Below, piece by piece: positions 1 to 12,243 of a stretch of 64,000 nt of DNA. The notes below the pieces were generated by a model. It saw only the letters and a program-made list of their open reading frames with translations, made no database searches and was not told the origin of the DNA. The translations under genes and the position numbers were made by a program. Position 1 is the stretch's first letter. Every line of letters begins with the position of its first letter. The DNA is from Timema cristinae (Eukaryota > Arthropoda > Insecta > Phasmatodea > Timematidae), in contig JBCFYV010000100.1 in assembly GCA_039000515.1 (NCBI GenBank), positions 21,146,369 through 21,210,368 of the forward strand. Direction: 5' to 3'.

Positions 1-2320
1 TCAAACCCCCAAAATTAAATGAAAATTCATTAGCTAGGAATTTCTGTCTTAAGTTTCCGTGATGTCACAGGTAGGCAACTTCCTTATACTAAACCCCTTT
101 TTTCGATGTTTATTTAAAAAAAACTTTATTGAATGATTTTTTAAAATAAAAAACAGATAAAATCCATGCAAAATAAATCAATAAAGAGGGTTTAAAGGGT
201 TTTATCAAAAACGAATTTAAAAACCCAATATTTTTCTGTCTTATGTCAAAAAAAACCTACTTTTGAAAGACGAGAAATTTTTTTTTTACTTGATCCTTTT
301 TGCAGGGTTGATCACCAACTACCCTTTAAACACCTACTCTTGCAGACAAGTGGGATTGGCTGGTTTCCTCTTGGTTTTTTTGGGGGAAAATTTTTTTCTC
401 ACCTTTTTGCGAAAGCGTAATATACATGGTCATCACATTTGGGGTGCTGCAAGGTGAGAAACTTTTACATATTTAAATATGTATTTCATGGGGGGCCGGT
501 TTAAAGGGGGGCCCCCAAGCTTGAAGGGGGCCCCCAAGGATATCCCACATATCGAATGTTTTATTGCTTAAATTTTTATTTAATGAAATATTTGAAATTT
601 GCAAAAGATAAGACTCCCGGGTTTAGGTGGGGGGAACACTTTAAGGGAGGTTTAATGTCGGGTCTAGCGGGGGAACGCACGTCACGCAGAATGGCCGGCG
701 TTTAGCTCGCATTGGGCTCCCTCTTTTTCCCCCCCACTCCGTGACTGAAAAGGTTTTTTAAAAAATTAGCTCCGTTCTTTTGTCGGCTAAAAATAAGCAA
801 AATTATTTAGTTATTGTTTCAATGGAAAAGTGACTTTGACGATGGTTGTCTTTTGAAAAGGGTTGTGTCAGAAATCAAATTTAAAAAACAAAAAAAAAAA
901 AGGGAAAGTGCCCTTTTGAGAGTTGTGTTAACAATGGAAATTCAAAAAGTTTGATTTTGAAAAAACCTTTTAAAAAAAATTGTAAATATAATATATTTTA
1001 TGATTGGGAAAAGTAATTTTTCTTTATTTTTTATTAATATTTTTTATCATCATCAAAAATTTTTTCTTGTGTTAAAGAAAATTTTAAAACTATATACATC
1101 AAATATTTTAAAAAACTGAGCTTTAAACACTTTTTTTTTTTGGGACTAATTATTAAAAAATTTATGATTGTACATATGGTTTTAATTTTGTTTAAACCCG
1201 TTCATATTACAAAAAAAAAAAATTTTTGCAAGGGGCCCCGGGCGCCCGAATTCCTTGACCCGGGCCCCTGGCTATCATCCATGTTATTTACTTTTGTCAA
1301 GACTAAAATTTGGGTTTTAAAAGGGTTGGCTAAAAGCTTGTATATTGGTTTCAGAAACCATTTTGTTTTGGGGAATTTTGATGATTTAAGGGACATAAAA
1401 ATTTTAAAAAATTGATTACAGTGTTTGAATGCCCAAATTTGTGTAGGGTCTAACGTTCAAACATTCATTTAGGTTATAGGTTTGTGGGAAAAGTATTTTT
1501 ATATTAAAATTTATTTTTAAAAGTTGGCTATTAGCTTGTATATTTTTTTCAGAAACTATATTATATTGAAAGTTCGGAAAACTATAAGAAACAAGGTAGT
1601 AAAAACTTTACTTCTTTTGTTTGAAAAACCCATCCCTTTGTGTAGAATTTTTGTTCAAACATATTTAGGTTATAGGATTTTAGGAAGTAAAACCCGTTTT
1701 AAATATTTTTAAAAGTTGTCTTTTTTGGCTTGTAAGTGGTTTCAGAATTTGTAATATTTTGGGAAAGTCCGATTACTACAATGAAATAAGGTGTATTAAA
1801 AATTTTAATTACTTTTTGTACGAATGAAAAATTTGGGTTTGCAGAAGTCTTTTTTTAAAACGATCGTTTTTAGGTTAAGTTTATAGGTGGTTATTTTTTC
1901 ATTAAACATGGGGGATGGAATAGTTGATCTTAGATTGTGTGTCAAGTGTAGTTATTTTCAAATATGAAAAAAATTCTATAATGTGAAGGTAAATGCAAAA
2001 AAAAGTTTTCACATCAAATGTGCTAGAATTAGAGAAAAAAGATGTTATTAAAGAGGGGCAAAGGGGGTAAAAAAGGATTTGTGATTTGTGTTTTTGTTTA
2101 AAATGAAGTTATGGATTTCTGTAAAGGCCAAAAAGGAAAAAAAAACTGGGAATTTTTGCTATGGGTTTTTACTTGAAAAAAATATGAGTATTAAGGGGAA
2201 AAGATCAAATTTTATGACCCCGCCCCAAACACAAACCCCTTTATTTACCCGAAAACCCATTTTGAAAAAATCAAAACGTCCAGCAACCCCGTTTTAAATG
2301 ATAAATCAAAGATGTTTAAA
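1..2320. other. homopolymer-rich, probably low-quality sequence without genes
   Basis: The stretch is crowded with long A, T, G and C runs, for example G- and C-runs of five to seven bases around 490-540 and T-runs near 1131-1141. The next 60 kb does not show this texture. Short open frames occur on both strands but none resembles a known protein and their composition follows the homopolymers. The look fits unpolished single-molecule reads; real low-complexity DNA is the alternative. Confidence 0.5.
1318..1890. repeat. three-unit tandem repeat, ~195 bp period
   Basis: The phrase AAAAGTTGGCT, followed by a TAGCTTGTATAT-like stretch and TTTCAGAAAC, starts at about 1318, 1517 and 1709, giving periods near 200 and 192 bp. 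A second shared phrase (GTTCAAACAT followed by TTTAGGTTATAGG) recurs later in the first two units. The third unit is the most diverged. Confidence 0.6.
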
Positions 2321-3690
2321 AAATGTTTTTCAAAAATGGTGAAACCCCAAATATTTTAATCATTACTTAACACGCACTCTTCCCCCCATTGTTAAACTTG
2401 TTTTTCCAAACAATTTTACTAGTATATATAATTTGTTCAATTAATAAGTTAATTATTATTGGAATACCCAATTCACCTCTTAAATTTATATAAAGATTCT
2501 TTATTTTATAAGTCCTACCTTTCATAGGGCTCTTGAATAATATTTTTATGTCAAAGTTATTAATTTTATTATTGTCTTTGTTACACGTGAAGGTATTAAT
2601 AACTATAATATAGTCAAAATTGTCAATTTTTCACTAGTCAATTTGGTTTTCAGCCAACCTATAAACCTATACTATTTTAACCTATTTTAATCTTCACAGA
2701 TTATTTTCTTTCCTTTGTTTATCTGTTAATTTAATAATTACAGACATAATTATTGTATCCATCTTACTGATGACTTTTTAGAAGTGATGTTGTACCTGTT
2801 TTAATTGACTTCATAATTATGGATAAATTGAGGTCTTTCTTTAAATAAATCATCCTGCACGTTTTTTTTCCTTATTTTTATCTTGATTTTATTGACCAAA
2901 AGAATTTATACATATCAAATTCAAGTAAATGTAACATCTAAGTGCGTTCTTATATTTATAACAGTGTATTGTGTGAGAAGTCATTTGAAAACTTACGTAT
3001 AGTGAATATGTAGCCCACGATCCTACAAATTAATGTGTAAAGTACTGGTCTCTTAGAGGATGACCCACACAGGTAGCTGTTACTTTATCAAAAACCGCGT
3101 TTATGTCGTTCTTTTTTTCCCTTAGATTATTTTGCTCTACAACATCTTATATTTTTCACGCGGACAGTTACATGATCTACTTTGGCTCGCCAAAAGGAAA
3201 GCATTTAAGAAAGCAGCCGTCAGGGGACCCGGTGACCCGAGTAAAATTTTGTATGTATAAAAAAAAATGATATTTCTTCTTTTATTATTATATGACATAT
3301 TTTGTAGCAAAAAATCATTAATATGCAAGGCCAAATTTAATGTCACGCCCCGTGCTGGCGTCTAGAAACTTGTGAGGATCATTTTTATCACGATAAGTTT
3401 TACTTTAAAAAAAAAAAATCTTAAATCTCCATTTTGAACATGGCACAACATGATATATAAGAATATGTAATTGAAAAAGTCTTATTAAAAATAATCAGGT
3501 GACCTTAACGTCACCTTAGCTCAGCCACACAAGGTCATACCAGTCTTCCACTTACTTCCCCCCTCAGGGCAATTTAACTTTTGTTTAAAATATTTTTTCC
3601 TGCAATGCGCTCGTTTATGAGATATTTTGGTGGAATTTTTTCAAATTAACACGTATATATTCTATGTTACTATTTTATCACCCCCCTTGT
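2321..3690. other. AT-rich intergenic DNA, nothing recognised
   Basis: There is no long open frame and no RNA gene or repeat that I can name. One short minus-strand frame at 3137-3346 has no recognisable motif. Confidence 0.6.
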
Positions 3691-3699
3691 CTAGTTAGC

Positions 3700-3960
3700 A
3701 AATGCGCTGGTTTAGTGTTCAGCTAGATTGCGGAGGACGGGATGATCGAGGTTTGAATCTCGATCGGGTGAACTCGGGGTGGTTTTTTCCTAATTGGTTT
3801 TCCGCTCTCCCTCACACGCATATCAATTTCACTTCCTCTATACTTCAAACTTATTAAATTCCTAACCCATAGTCGTTGTAATTAGTAATTAAGCAATAAC
3901 TGAACGGGGTAGTTTTAGTAAGACACGGTTCTAAGTATTTTAGCTTTTTCATTGTTTCTG
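3700..3960 (+). repeat. old tRNA-derived SINE copy
   Basis: The head contains a Pol III B-box-like GAGGTTTGAATCTCG around 3749-3763 preceded by an A-box-like GGTTTAGTGTTCAGC. The tail around 3902-3935 (GGGGTAGTTTTAGTAAGACACGG) corresponds to the tail of the younger SINE at 31.6-31.9 kb (CGGGTAGTAAGACGC). The body is strongly diverged and no target-site duplication was found. Confidence 0.55.
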
Positions 3961-3969
3961 TAACTTTTT

Positions 3970-5540
3970 ATGCCTTATAATATATAATTATGCTCTTTGG
4001 TTGAGGTGTTGTTGCTGCAACATGGTATATTATTTTATTTAACGAATTCTACAAGTTTTTTAGTAAATGTCTATATTTTCAGATACAAAAAGAAGTTTGG
4101 TTTGCGTGTGCACCGTACCATTTGTTTAGTATAGTTTGTAAAGTTTGTCAGAAAGTGAATGTTAATAAACACTTTAATAAATTAAAAAGCAACCTTATTT
4201 TCTATTATGTTCCTTATCCCCCCCCCCCCTTGTGAATGGCTTATAACGTTGCACTATTGTCATCAATTATAGTCACAACAGCTTAACAAACTAACTAGAT
4301 TCTAGATTATACACAACAAATCAGTTCCTGACAATTGGACTCAATGATAATAACTTGTCGATCAGGCGGGGTTAGCCTTGAGCTCCTAGCTGAATAGTAA
4401 TGATCATATAATACATGTCACGACCTTAGTTTTACTTGGATTACTGCTCACAAAGTTACTAGAAATTAGTCCCCTAATGTATCCCTACGCCAACAGTTGT
4501 CTCTGTCACTTTGGATAACTATAGTGAAAACACATGGTAATGTATACCGGAATGTGATTTGTTGAACCAAAGTAAATTTAGGCTAATATTATTTATCTTT
4601 ACTTGAAGTCGGCCACCAAAGCTTTTTTATCGTTGTATTCAAAATTACCAATAATATTATTTACGCACTTTCATAAAAGTTTGTAACGAACATGCTTCAA
4701 AATGGCGACGACGAATTTAAACCACGTGATTGAACATGGACGGAAACAAGTTATTCACAAATGATGCACCAACGCAGTGGATAAAAATATGATTATTCAG
4801 TTAATATTCGAAATACGATAAAATAATAATAAAATAATCATAAAATATGTATTATAATATATAAAGTAAATTATTTTTATTTTCCAAATAAATACGATGA
4901 CCTGAAATAAAAAAGTATTAATGTATGCACGATATTACACATTATAGATGGGCATCCCAAAATGAAAATTAAGTATTTTTTTTATGTTTAAAAGAGTTTT
5001 TAGGATTGGGTTAAAAAGTAATCATTAAAAGTAATGAAATGGTATAAAACATCTAAGTTTATGTTATTTTAAATGTAAATATATCAGGTATTAAAAGCTC
5101 AATATTTATAAACAAACAATGGATAATTTTACAAGTGTTGGGCAGCCCAAAACCTAACACATATGATTTTCGAACTGTCTTCCAGGTAAAAAACCTATCA
5201 TGAACAGACTTACAACCTACTGGATGGGTAAACCGTTCATGCCTAGTTGATGAATGTGATGTAGATAGCTATGGAAAGTTGCACCGCTTGGTGTTATTAT
5301 AGAGAAGCAGGAAATCTACAGGATAGGCCCACATGTGAAATTTTAAACTGCCCCAATTAACCCACCGGGATTGAACATCGACCAAATCAACCCAAGCAAT
5401 GAATACAACTGGTCTAGCATGTTAAGACCATCTAGACCGTCCTGTTGTATGAAGGAATTTGTTAGTAACTAATCTATAAAAAAAACATTGATTACAAATC
5501 AAAAACCACAATAATCTCATCCTGGGACAATATAATTATC
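3970..5540. other. AT-rich intergenic DNA, nothing recognised
   Basis: Only a C-run (about 4210-4219) and ordinary AT-rich sequence are seen. No coding or RNA feature can be supported. Confidence 0.6.
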
Positions 5541-5549
5541 GTGTGTAGC

Positions 5550-5800
5550 CTTATTCAGTTTGGTAGTGCATGGTCTAAGGCGCTACTCTCGCGATTACTA
5601 GACTGCCAATGCCAGAGAGATAATGTTCGTTTCCGGTTGGTGTATTGAGTTTTTTCCTAAATAATGTTTCCCACTCTCTCCACGCGAAATGCGGCTACAT
5701 ATACTATAAGTTTATCCTCTTAATCTCTAACTCATTAGCGCAATGTATCCTAAAGGGTATAACCTAAATGGATAGTAAGTCACGTTGCAAAAAAATAAAT
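5550..5800 (+). repeat. old tRNA-derived SINE copy
   Basis: The head GCATGGTCTAAGGCGCTACTCTCG (5568-5591) has the A-box look of a tRNA. The tail around 5756-5790 (TATAACCTAAATGGATAGTAAG, then TCACG) is a mutated form of the tail of the SINE at 31606-31877. Orientation is plus. Confidence 0.55.
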
Positions 5801-5849
5801 CATGGCAATTTATATAAGTATTATAATATCCTTAACACCCAATAAATGG

Positions 5850-5877
5850 GTATATATATATATATATATATATATAT
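5850..5877. repeat. (TA)n microsatellite
   Basis: About 14 uninterrupted TA dinucleotides lie just after the tail of the SINE at 5.55-5.80 kb. Confidence 0.9.
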
Positions 5878-6022
5878 TTAAAATAAAATTGTATTAATAT
5901 TTTAAACAAAATTTTAATTGTTCAAAAATGAATTAGTTACTTTTAATAAGAATTCATATACCGAATATTATTATTATGTTTTTATGAGGAATTCTCCCAT
6001 CAAGTATCATTTTCTGAAAATT

Positions 6023-6345
6023 GAAAAATGGACACTTGGGACACGGAATTGAACCCGGGTCCTTTGGCCTTAAAATATGCGATCCCTTACAATTATAATA
6101 TTGTACAATTGGAAGCATTAAACCAACTACCGAGTTGATGGTGGCTGCGTTAATCTGATAGCTCGTGATCTTAATAAATATAAATCACAACATTTGTGCC
6201 GTTGATTTACACCACGTCCGTCAAAGACTCTGCCTTAAATTATGAGTGAAGATAATACGCACGGGACGATTCCTGAATTAGCTAGTGGTTAGAGCGTTGG
6301 CTGTACTAAGCCAAATCCAGGGTTCGATTTCCCATGTCATTTTTC
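6023..6345. mobile_element. palindromic element with tRNA-like ends, copy 1
   Basis: The left end reads GAAAAATGGACACTTGGGA and the right end is its near inverse (CCCATGTCATTTTTC). Read inward on opposite strands, both ends look like the 3' half of a tRNA, with B-box-like GGGTTCAATTCC (minus strand near 6050) and GGGTTCGATTTCC (plus, near 6320). An A-box-like TAGTGGTTAGAGCG precedes the plus-strand one. The right half shares the phrase CACGTCCGTCAAAGACT with CACGTCCATAAAAGACT in copy 2 at 12.1 kb. It is probably a non-autonomous foldback element; two SINEs inserted head to head is the alternative. Confidence 0.6.
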
Positions 6346-9300
6346 ATATTTTAGTATATTAATTTCAACTTGTTAATCAAAAGAAGTGTTGTTTTTATTT
6401 TGCATGAACAATTTCACTAGATGCCTGTTTTGAGATCAATCATAGATGACCAATTTCGAAATTTCAAAAATTCTTTAACCATTTGTCGTAAGTACGTTAT
6501 CCCTACATTAATTTTTTGATAAAAATAAAAGATACATTATTATGCATTATATAAAATATTCCCATGATACCTATTAATTTCGAGCAAAGTAGTTGATTAA
6601 TTTTTTAATTAAATTTTTTTTAAAAAATAGTTGCCTTTTAAATTATAAGTAAATTTTTAACAAGATTCATGTGCTTGTTTTTTGAAAGATAACTTTCTTA
6701 AGGGTAGTTTTTCTGAAAACTTAATTTGAAATTATTTGCCAAACTATAATACATTTAATATGTTGGAAAGTTGAGTACTATTTATTTACTATTAATAAAA
6801 TCTTATCTTGCGTTCGCGCCAAATAAATATCGTTGTTGATAAATTACTGCATTCCATTAAATAGTCAAAATGGAGGAATTTCCTTTTCTAAAGCTCTGTT
6901 TCTCCTTGCAGGTGTTGGTTTTGGTCATTATGATCAAACCTTCCTTTGCCATATTCAATGCCTACTTTGTTTCTTTATGGCGACGAAGAAAGCTACGTCA
7001 TGGGTCTGTCACAAGTCTTAATTGGAGGTTGGTATATGGTGTATACCATTCTGATAGTGTCAGTGTACAACGAGGTATGGCTTCAGAGCTACACAAAGCC
7101 ATCATGACGGCCTTAACACTTATTCTTTACTCGCCATGATTACATACCAACCAGTCAAGCTACATATTAACAGTTAACAACTAGACGCTCTTGTATGAGA
7201 GGAATAGTTCTAAGCTTTGAATACCACAGACATAATTTCCCTGGTGTTGGTGAAATCCACTGATAATTTTAGCTAATTGAGCATTCAAACAACTTAAGTA
7301 TACAAAAAGAAAAAATATTCTGAAAAATGGTTTATTACTAATAGATAAAACAACTGAAGTATGGCGATATCGAATGAAGTTGACTCTAGTTCAGAGATTT
7401 TTTCTAATAAAGAAAGCGCCTGAAGCTGCAACGAGGACGTTAAATTTATCCTTTAAAAATCCATGTGGATAATTTCAAAATGAACTGCATGAACAACGAA
7501 AATGCTGAGTGAAACACTTGGGGATGCAATTGGATCAAAGAGGAGCCTATTATTAAAGAATACTATCGGTGTGTTTGATCTACTTGAAGCTTATTTTAAT
7601 TTTTGTGTCTCGATATTCACTAAAATTCGTTTTGGTATTTATAGCCTTCTTAACATGCACGAATTTAGAAATGGTAAAAGGATGGGGGCACAGATATATT
7701 GAAAGGGAAAATTTTGGTGAGCTAGTAGGCATATTTTTCCTGGGACACGGTGTCCTTGCCAATTTGCCTTGCCCAGTGCCCAACCTACAATCACCCCTAA
7801 CATTTGTCCACACTTCATCAGTCTAAAAAAAAATATCAAATTTTCTACCTAGGGGGGCTACGTGCGCCCTATGCCCCCTTAAATTCGCATTGCTTCTTAC
7901 CATTACATCATCCAAAACTATAAACAAATAGCTAGTTTACATTTAAAAAACAAATACAAATGCACAATGTAAACATATTTTAATATCTGAATACAAAGGT
8001 ATAAACAATTTGGAGCAGTTATTCTTTTTTCTTTGTTTGAATTACTTTTTATGTACGAAGATCAGGGAAAGGTTTTATTATACACTCTGATGGGTTTAGG
8101 GTTGTCATGGCAATACTTATTAAGAAATGGTATAAGGGGGGGTGGGGATCCCAAACGAGGGTAGTAGTTCGATACAAAAACATAGTAATTGCAAATGAAT
8201 GGTATCATTAAGCTCAGTTGATTATGTATTACATTTTATTTTCAATTTAAACATGGTATCATTAAATTAATGATATATTGTTTTAAATAGAAATAATTAT
8301 GCGTTTTTTTTACCCACAGCAAAGAATGATAATAATATATGGCTAGGTATATTCAATTTTATTTTAATCTTTGGGACCATTGTTACGATCAAACAATTCC
8401 CTGCTAAGCCGTAATTTTGTTGATATTTATTTACGATTAGAATATTAAATTAGAAACTTACCTTTGGGAATTTAAACTAGACTGGATTTAGTATTATACA
8501 TCACTCGATTAATAATAGTATTTATTTTAAGTAAACAAATACACTTCCGGTGGTTGAAACTTGTTCATCTGTTTTCCGGACAACTACGTCCCTCGACAAC
8601 ACTCAAAAACGTAGTTGAGAGCTTCCTCACTTCACACATGATCAAGATGATGATTACAGGGTACATCTAGAAGCTTGCCAGCCACACTCACCAATTATAC
8701 ACCACTCAAAGCCTTTCTTGACCTGGCCGCTTTGGAGTGGGATAGGTTGAGGGGGGTAGCTAGTGGTCTTCGCCGTTTCAACACAGGAGTGAGAATAAAG
8801 TGTGCCGCTAATGGGTCCCCTATCCCTTTCTTGTGAGGCACACCATATTACTCCCCAACAGTCACCCTCATATTATTTACAATTCTATATTAATAGAAAA
8901 TAATATTTATTATACACATTTTTTTATTAAACATCACCTGTTCGCGACACGCCATTCTTGCAGGACGGAATCGCGACCATTTCACTGCAATACAGCGCTT
9001 TCGCTTCATGCGATACAGGACGGTTATGATCATGCCACGCTATCCTGTCAAGATTAAGGGCCTCCCATTCGACTAGTTTTACCATTACTCGACTGAGCGT
9101 TCTGATTCGCGATCGGACGCTTTGACTGGACTGTTCAGTGATACTAAATCCTAGAGTAACAGTTTGTAAAGACAAGGCTTCTCGCGCAACTGTGTGGACA
9201 GATGAATTTAAGTTGTCAGGCCACGGAGCATGTCGAAATAATATTAGAAACAATCAAGTGCAAAAAAAACAAATACGACACTCAAGTACGGCAGAGGCCG

Positions 9301-10610
9301 GTTATTGTCCATATTTTTACGTATTTTAAAAAAAGTAATGTTTTTAGCATTTTTAGATAAATTTTATAGGTAATTTTTATTTTTATTTTGTGGTCATCAA
9401 GATCCGACCCTTACTGATAAGATATCTCAGATAATTAATAAATATTGTTGCAGTAACCAATTTTTTCAATAGTCCAAAGATAACAAGCTTTTTGAAAATA
9501 TTTTACAATACATGTAGCCTTTTATCAACTTTCATTATACACTTTACACTAAATAAGTTGAATAATGTTATTAAAGCATTTCGATTATTTAAATATAGAA
9601 AATGTTCTTAATAATGGGATACATATGAATGAAATGTTCCAGAATCTAGATGAATAGTATACCAAATTATCATTAGTAAATATTTAATTTTATGTATGCA
9701 ATTTTCCTAACTTTTAAATAAATGAAAATTGTTTGAAAGGGTATTTACTTTGGAACGTAAACCATTTAAATCCCTGATTTCTTAAAAAGAAACTTAGTGG
9801 TATTATTGGTGGTAGGATGTCCTAAGGTAAAAGCTTTGGCTTGAAGTTCAACAATATTACCATTATGGAAAGACTGTGTATGAAAACACTACAATGAGAA
9901 CATAGCACCTATTTTTAAAAGATAAAACAAAAATGTGTTAATTTATATATATGAAAGTGAAACTAGCGTTTATTTAAATACATTTAATTATTTTAAAATA
10001 ACAACAACCAACAAATATAGAAGAACCATGATAAGCTACAACGAATTTATTGAGGGACAACCTGCCAATAATAATATGTATAAATATTGTTTTCCCGCAA
10101 CAATAGTTGTCATTTAGAGAAAAATGAGGGGCGCATTAAAACATTAATACCAAATTAATACTATACATGAAAAAACTGGTTCTCGTAACAATGAATGCAT
10201 TTGAGAACACAATAAATGTCACAAACAGGGGAAAGAGTAAGAAAATTTTATATCAAATTATGTTAAGAGCACAATGGATCCTAAGATACTGTCCATTTAT
10301 TACTGAGCTTAACTTTTAAAAGTAAAAAGGCCCTTCTTAAAATAAACATGAACTCTTAAAAAGAATCACGACAAAAGGGTACTTTTAAAACGAAGATTAA
10401 TATATTATATTCGATATCCGAGGGTTTTGGTTTATTTCATGATATGTTGTTATATTGTTGTCATTTTATAGTGGCGTTCATTTAAATACTTGGTAGTAAT
10501 TATTTTTTTAAATGATTATCAGTAATGAATTAAAGAAGAAAATTTAACAAAATAGTAAGTGACCACGCCTACATGTTAATAAACTAAACGGTCATTGCGT
10601 TGGAATTTTA
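6346..10610. other. intergenic DNA with two unexplained GC-richer islands
   Basis: Most of this is AT-rich sequence without a recognisable gene. Two islands, about 8560-8830 and 8930-9260, are clearly richer in G and C. Open frames there (minus 8927-9253, 108 codons; plus 6870-7139, 89 codons) match no family I know and lack convincing splice or domain signals. They could be old transposon pieces or exons of an unknown gene. Confidence 0.45.
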
Positions 10611-10611
10611 C

Positions 10612-10880
10612 CCCGCCTCGGAGGCCGATGGTCTAAAGGTCACACTCGTGTTAAGACTGTCTCTTGTTAATAATGGTGGGATTGGGGTTTGGAATTATGG
10701 TTCGGATTTATTGAAGGTGGTTTTTTAGTTTCTTGCTTCTCCTTCCACAAAATCGTGGGTATTATCTTATCTCTAAAAATACGTCCTTCCTCAATTCCTA
10801 TAACATTAGAATCATTATCAGAATACGTATAATCTGAAAAGGTTGGGTAGGCTAAGACCCGGTGATAAAAAAATAGTAAA
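10612..10880 (+). repeat. old tRNA-derived SINE copy
   Basis: The head GGCCGATGGTCTAAAGGTCACACTCG resembles the head of the copy at 5.57 kb. The body has GGTTCGGAT at about 10700, as in the younger copies. The tail GGTTGGGTAGGCTAAGACCCGGTG near 10840-10863 corresponds to the family tail. No clear target-site duplication was found. Confidence 0.55.
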
Positions 10881-11008
10881 CTAAAATATTTTGACTATAC
10901 TTTGTATGCATGTAAATATTTCTAATATAAAAATTGTCAGTAAAACTTTTTTTAACGCTTATTATCCATGGGAGCATGACCGCGACGTTCTCTTCCGTGA
11001 TTTAAATG
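10881..11008. other. intergenic DNA, nothing recognised
   Basis: Short AT-rich spacer between the SINE at 10.6 kb and the poly-C tract. Confidence 0.6.
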
Positions 11009-11151
11009 TATCACCCCCCCACCTCCCCCCCCCGACCCCCGCAAACCAGTTAGCCCCCGGTAGGACTTGACCCCCCCCCCACCCCCCCGGTTTCCCCACT
11101 AGGATTCCCCCCAACCCAGCCACCCCCCCCTTACATAAGACCCCACCCAAC

Positions 11152-11185
<34 letters not shown>

Positions 11186-11188
11186 ACC

Positions 11189-11220
<32 letters not shown>

Positions 11221-11225
11221 CCCCC
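11009..11225. repeat. poly-C tract
   Basis: About 215 bases are mostly C on the plus strand, with short interruptions (around 11042-11075 and 11118-11150) and a nearly pure C core at 11153-11218. The minus strand is therefore a long G-run array. A glycine-rich open frame read through it is an artefact of composition. Confidence 0.9.
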
Positions 11226-11955
11226 GCCTCTTGAACGTGTCTCGCTGGCAGTTTAGAAATACAAAACAAGGTCACAAGTATTTTCCCCCAGTGAAGATGT
11301 ATTTGATAAAGGGAGAGGTGTGGTCAATTACAGGTGAAGATAGTGTTGCATTACTGGGTTATATAGCGGATACTTAATGTTTTATATTTTTTACATTCCT
11401 TTCGTGATATTCACAGTTCATGAATGGCTATTTCCATTAACTGGGCGAGCCAATAGTTCACGGACTGGGCCAGGTTTTTGTCTGGTAACTTTTGAAAAGG
11501 AGAAGAAGAACAGGTTGGGTTTTTATAGTAAATTTTAATTTGTAATGTGTATAGAATGTAAGCCTAGGGGAAAGCTTAATGTTTGGTTAGTTTAATATAA
11601 TATTCTTACGCATTTCAGTTAAGTTGTAGAAGATCGTCTACAGTATGGTTCCAGTTCCTGAAATGGGCAAGTAGTTAATGCAGTTAGTTTTGCCCAGTGG
11701 AAAATGATGAAATTGGGACAGAAAGTTTGCCCCAATCCGTTAATGTGGTCAGTTTCAAAATTGGAGTGTAACCTTTATTACTATGAAATATTAGTCCCTT
11801 TAAGTTAATTACGCCCATTTAGTTTTTGACGGGAATATATATTTATTTTGGGGGTAAATACCCTACTCGGTAAGTATGGCCAAGAATAGTTCTATGACTA
11901 CCAAATCTATTAGTAATGGCATAAAAACACATCTATTTCTATTCTATAAATTGAT
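11226..11955. other. intergenic DNA, nothing recognised
   Basis: No open frame, RNA gene or repeat could be supported here. Confidence 0.55.
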
Positions 11956-12243
11956 AAATGACACTTAGATACTCTAATCGAATCCGGGTTCCTTTGGCTT
12001 AATACGCAATGTCTAACACTGAATGATCCAGGAGTTGTCAGTACCCAGGGTCATTCATCACTCATATTTCGATGTGATACTCATATGTAACTGGCGATTT
12101 TCGCACGTCCATAAAAGACTAGACCTTAAAATATGAGTTAAGAATGACCCGATCATGGGAAGACTCCTGGATAGTTCAGTGGTTAGATATTGGTGTTCTA
12201 TGTCAAAGACTCGGGTTATATTCCCTTGTCCAGGTGTCATTTT
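11956..12243. mobile_element. palindromic element with tRNA-like ends, copy 2
   Basis: The whole element is one imperfect palindrome. The left arm (from AAATGACACTTAGA) is matched by the inverse of the right arm (ending GTGTCATTT). Deeper in, ACTGAATGATCCAGGAGT at about 12019 pairs with the inverse of GACTCCTGGATAGTTCAGT at about 12164. Each arm end carries a tRNA-like B box (minus AACCCGGATTCGATTAG; plus CGGGTTATATTCCC), and the plus arm has an A-box-like TAGTTCAGTGGTTAGA. It belongs to the same family as 6023-6345. Confidence 0.65.

Noticed and set aside
8927..9253. 108-codon minus-strand frame in a GC-richer island
   Set aside because: No known motif, no splice or start context and no conservation evidence. 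Listed only as an unexplained island.
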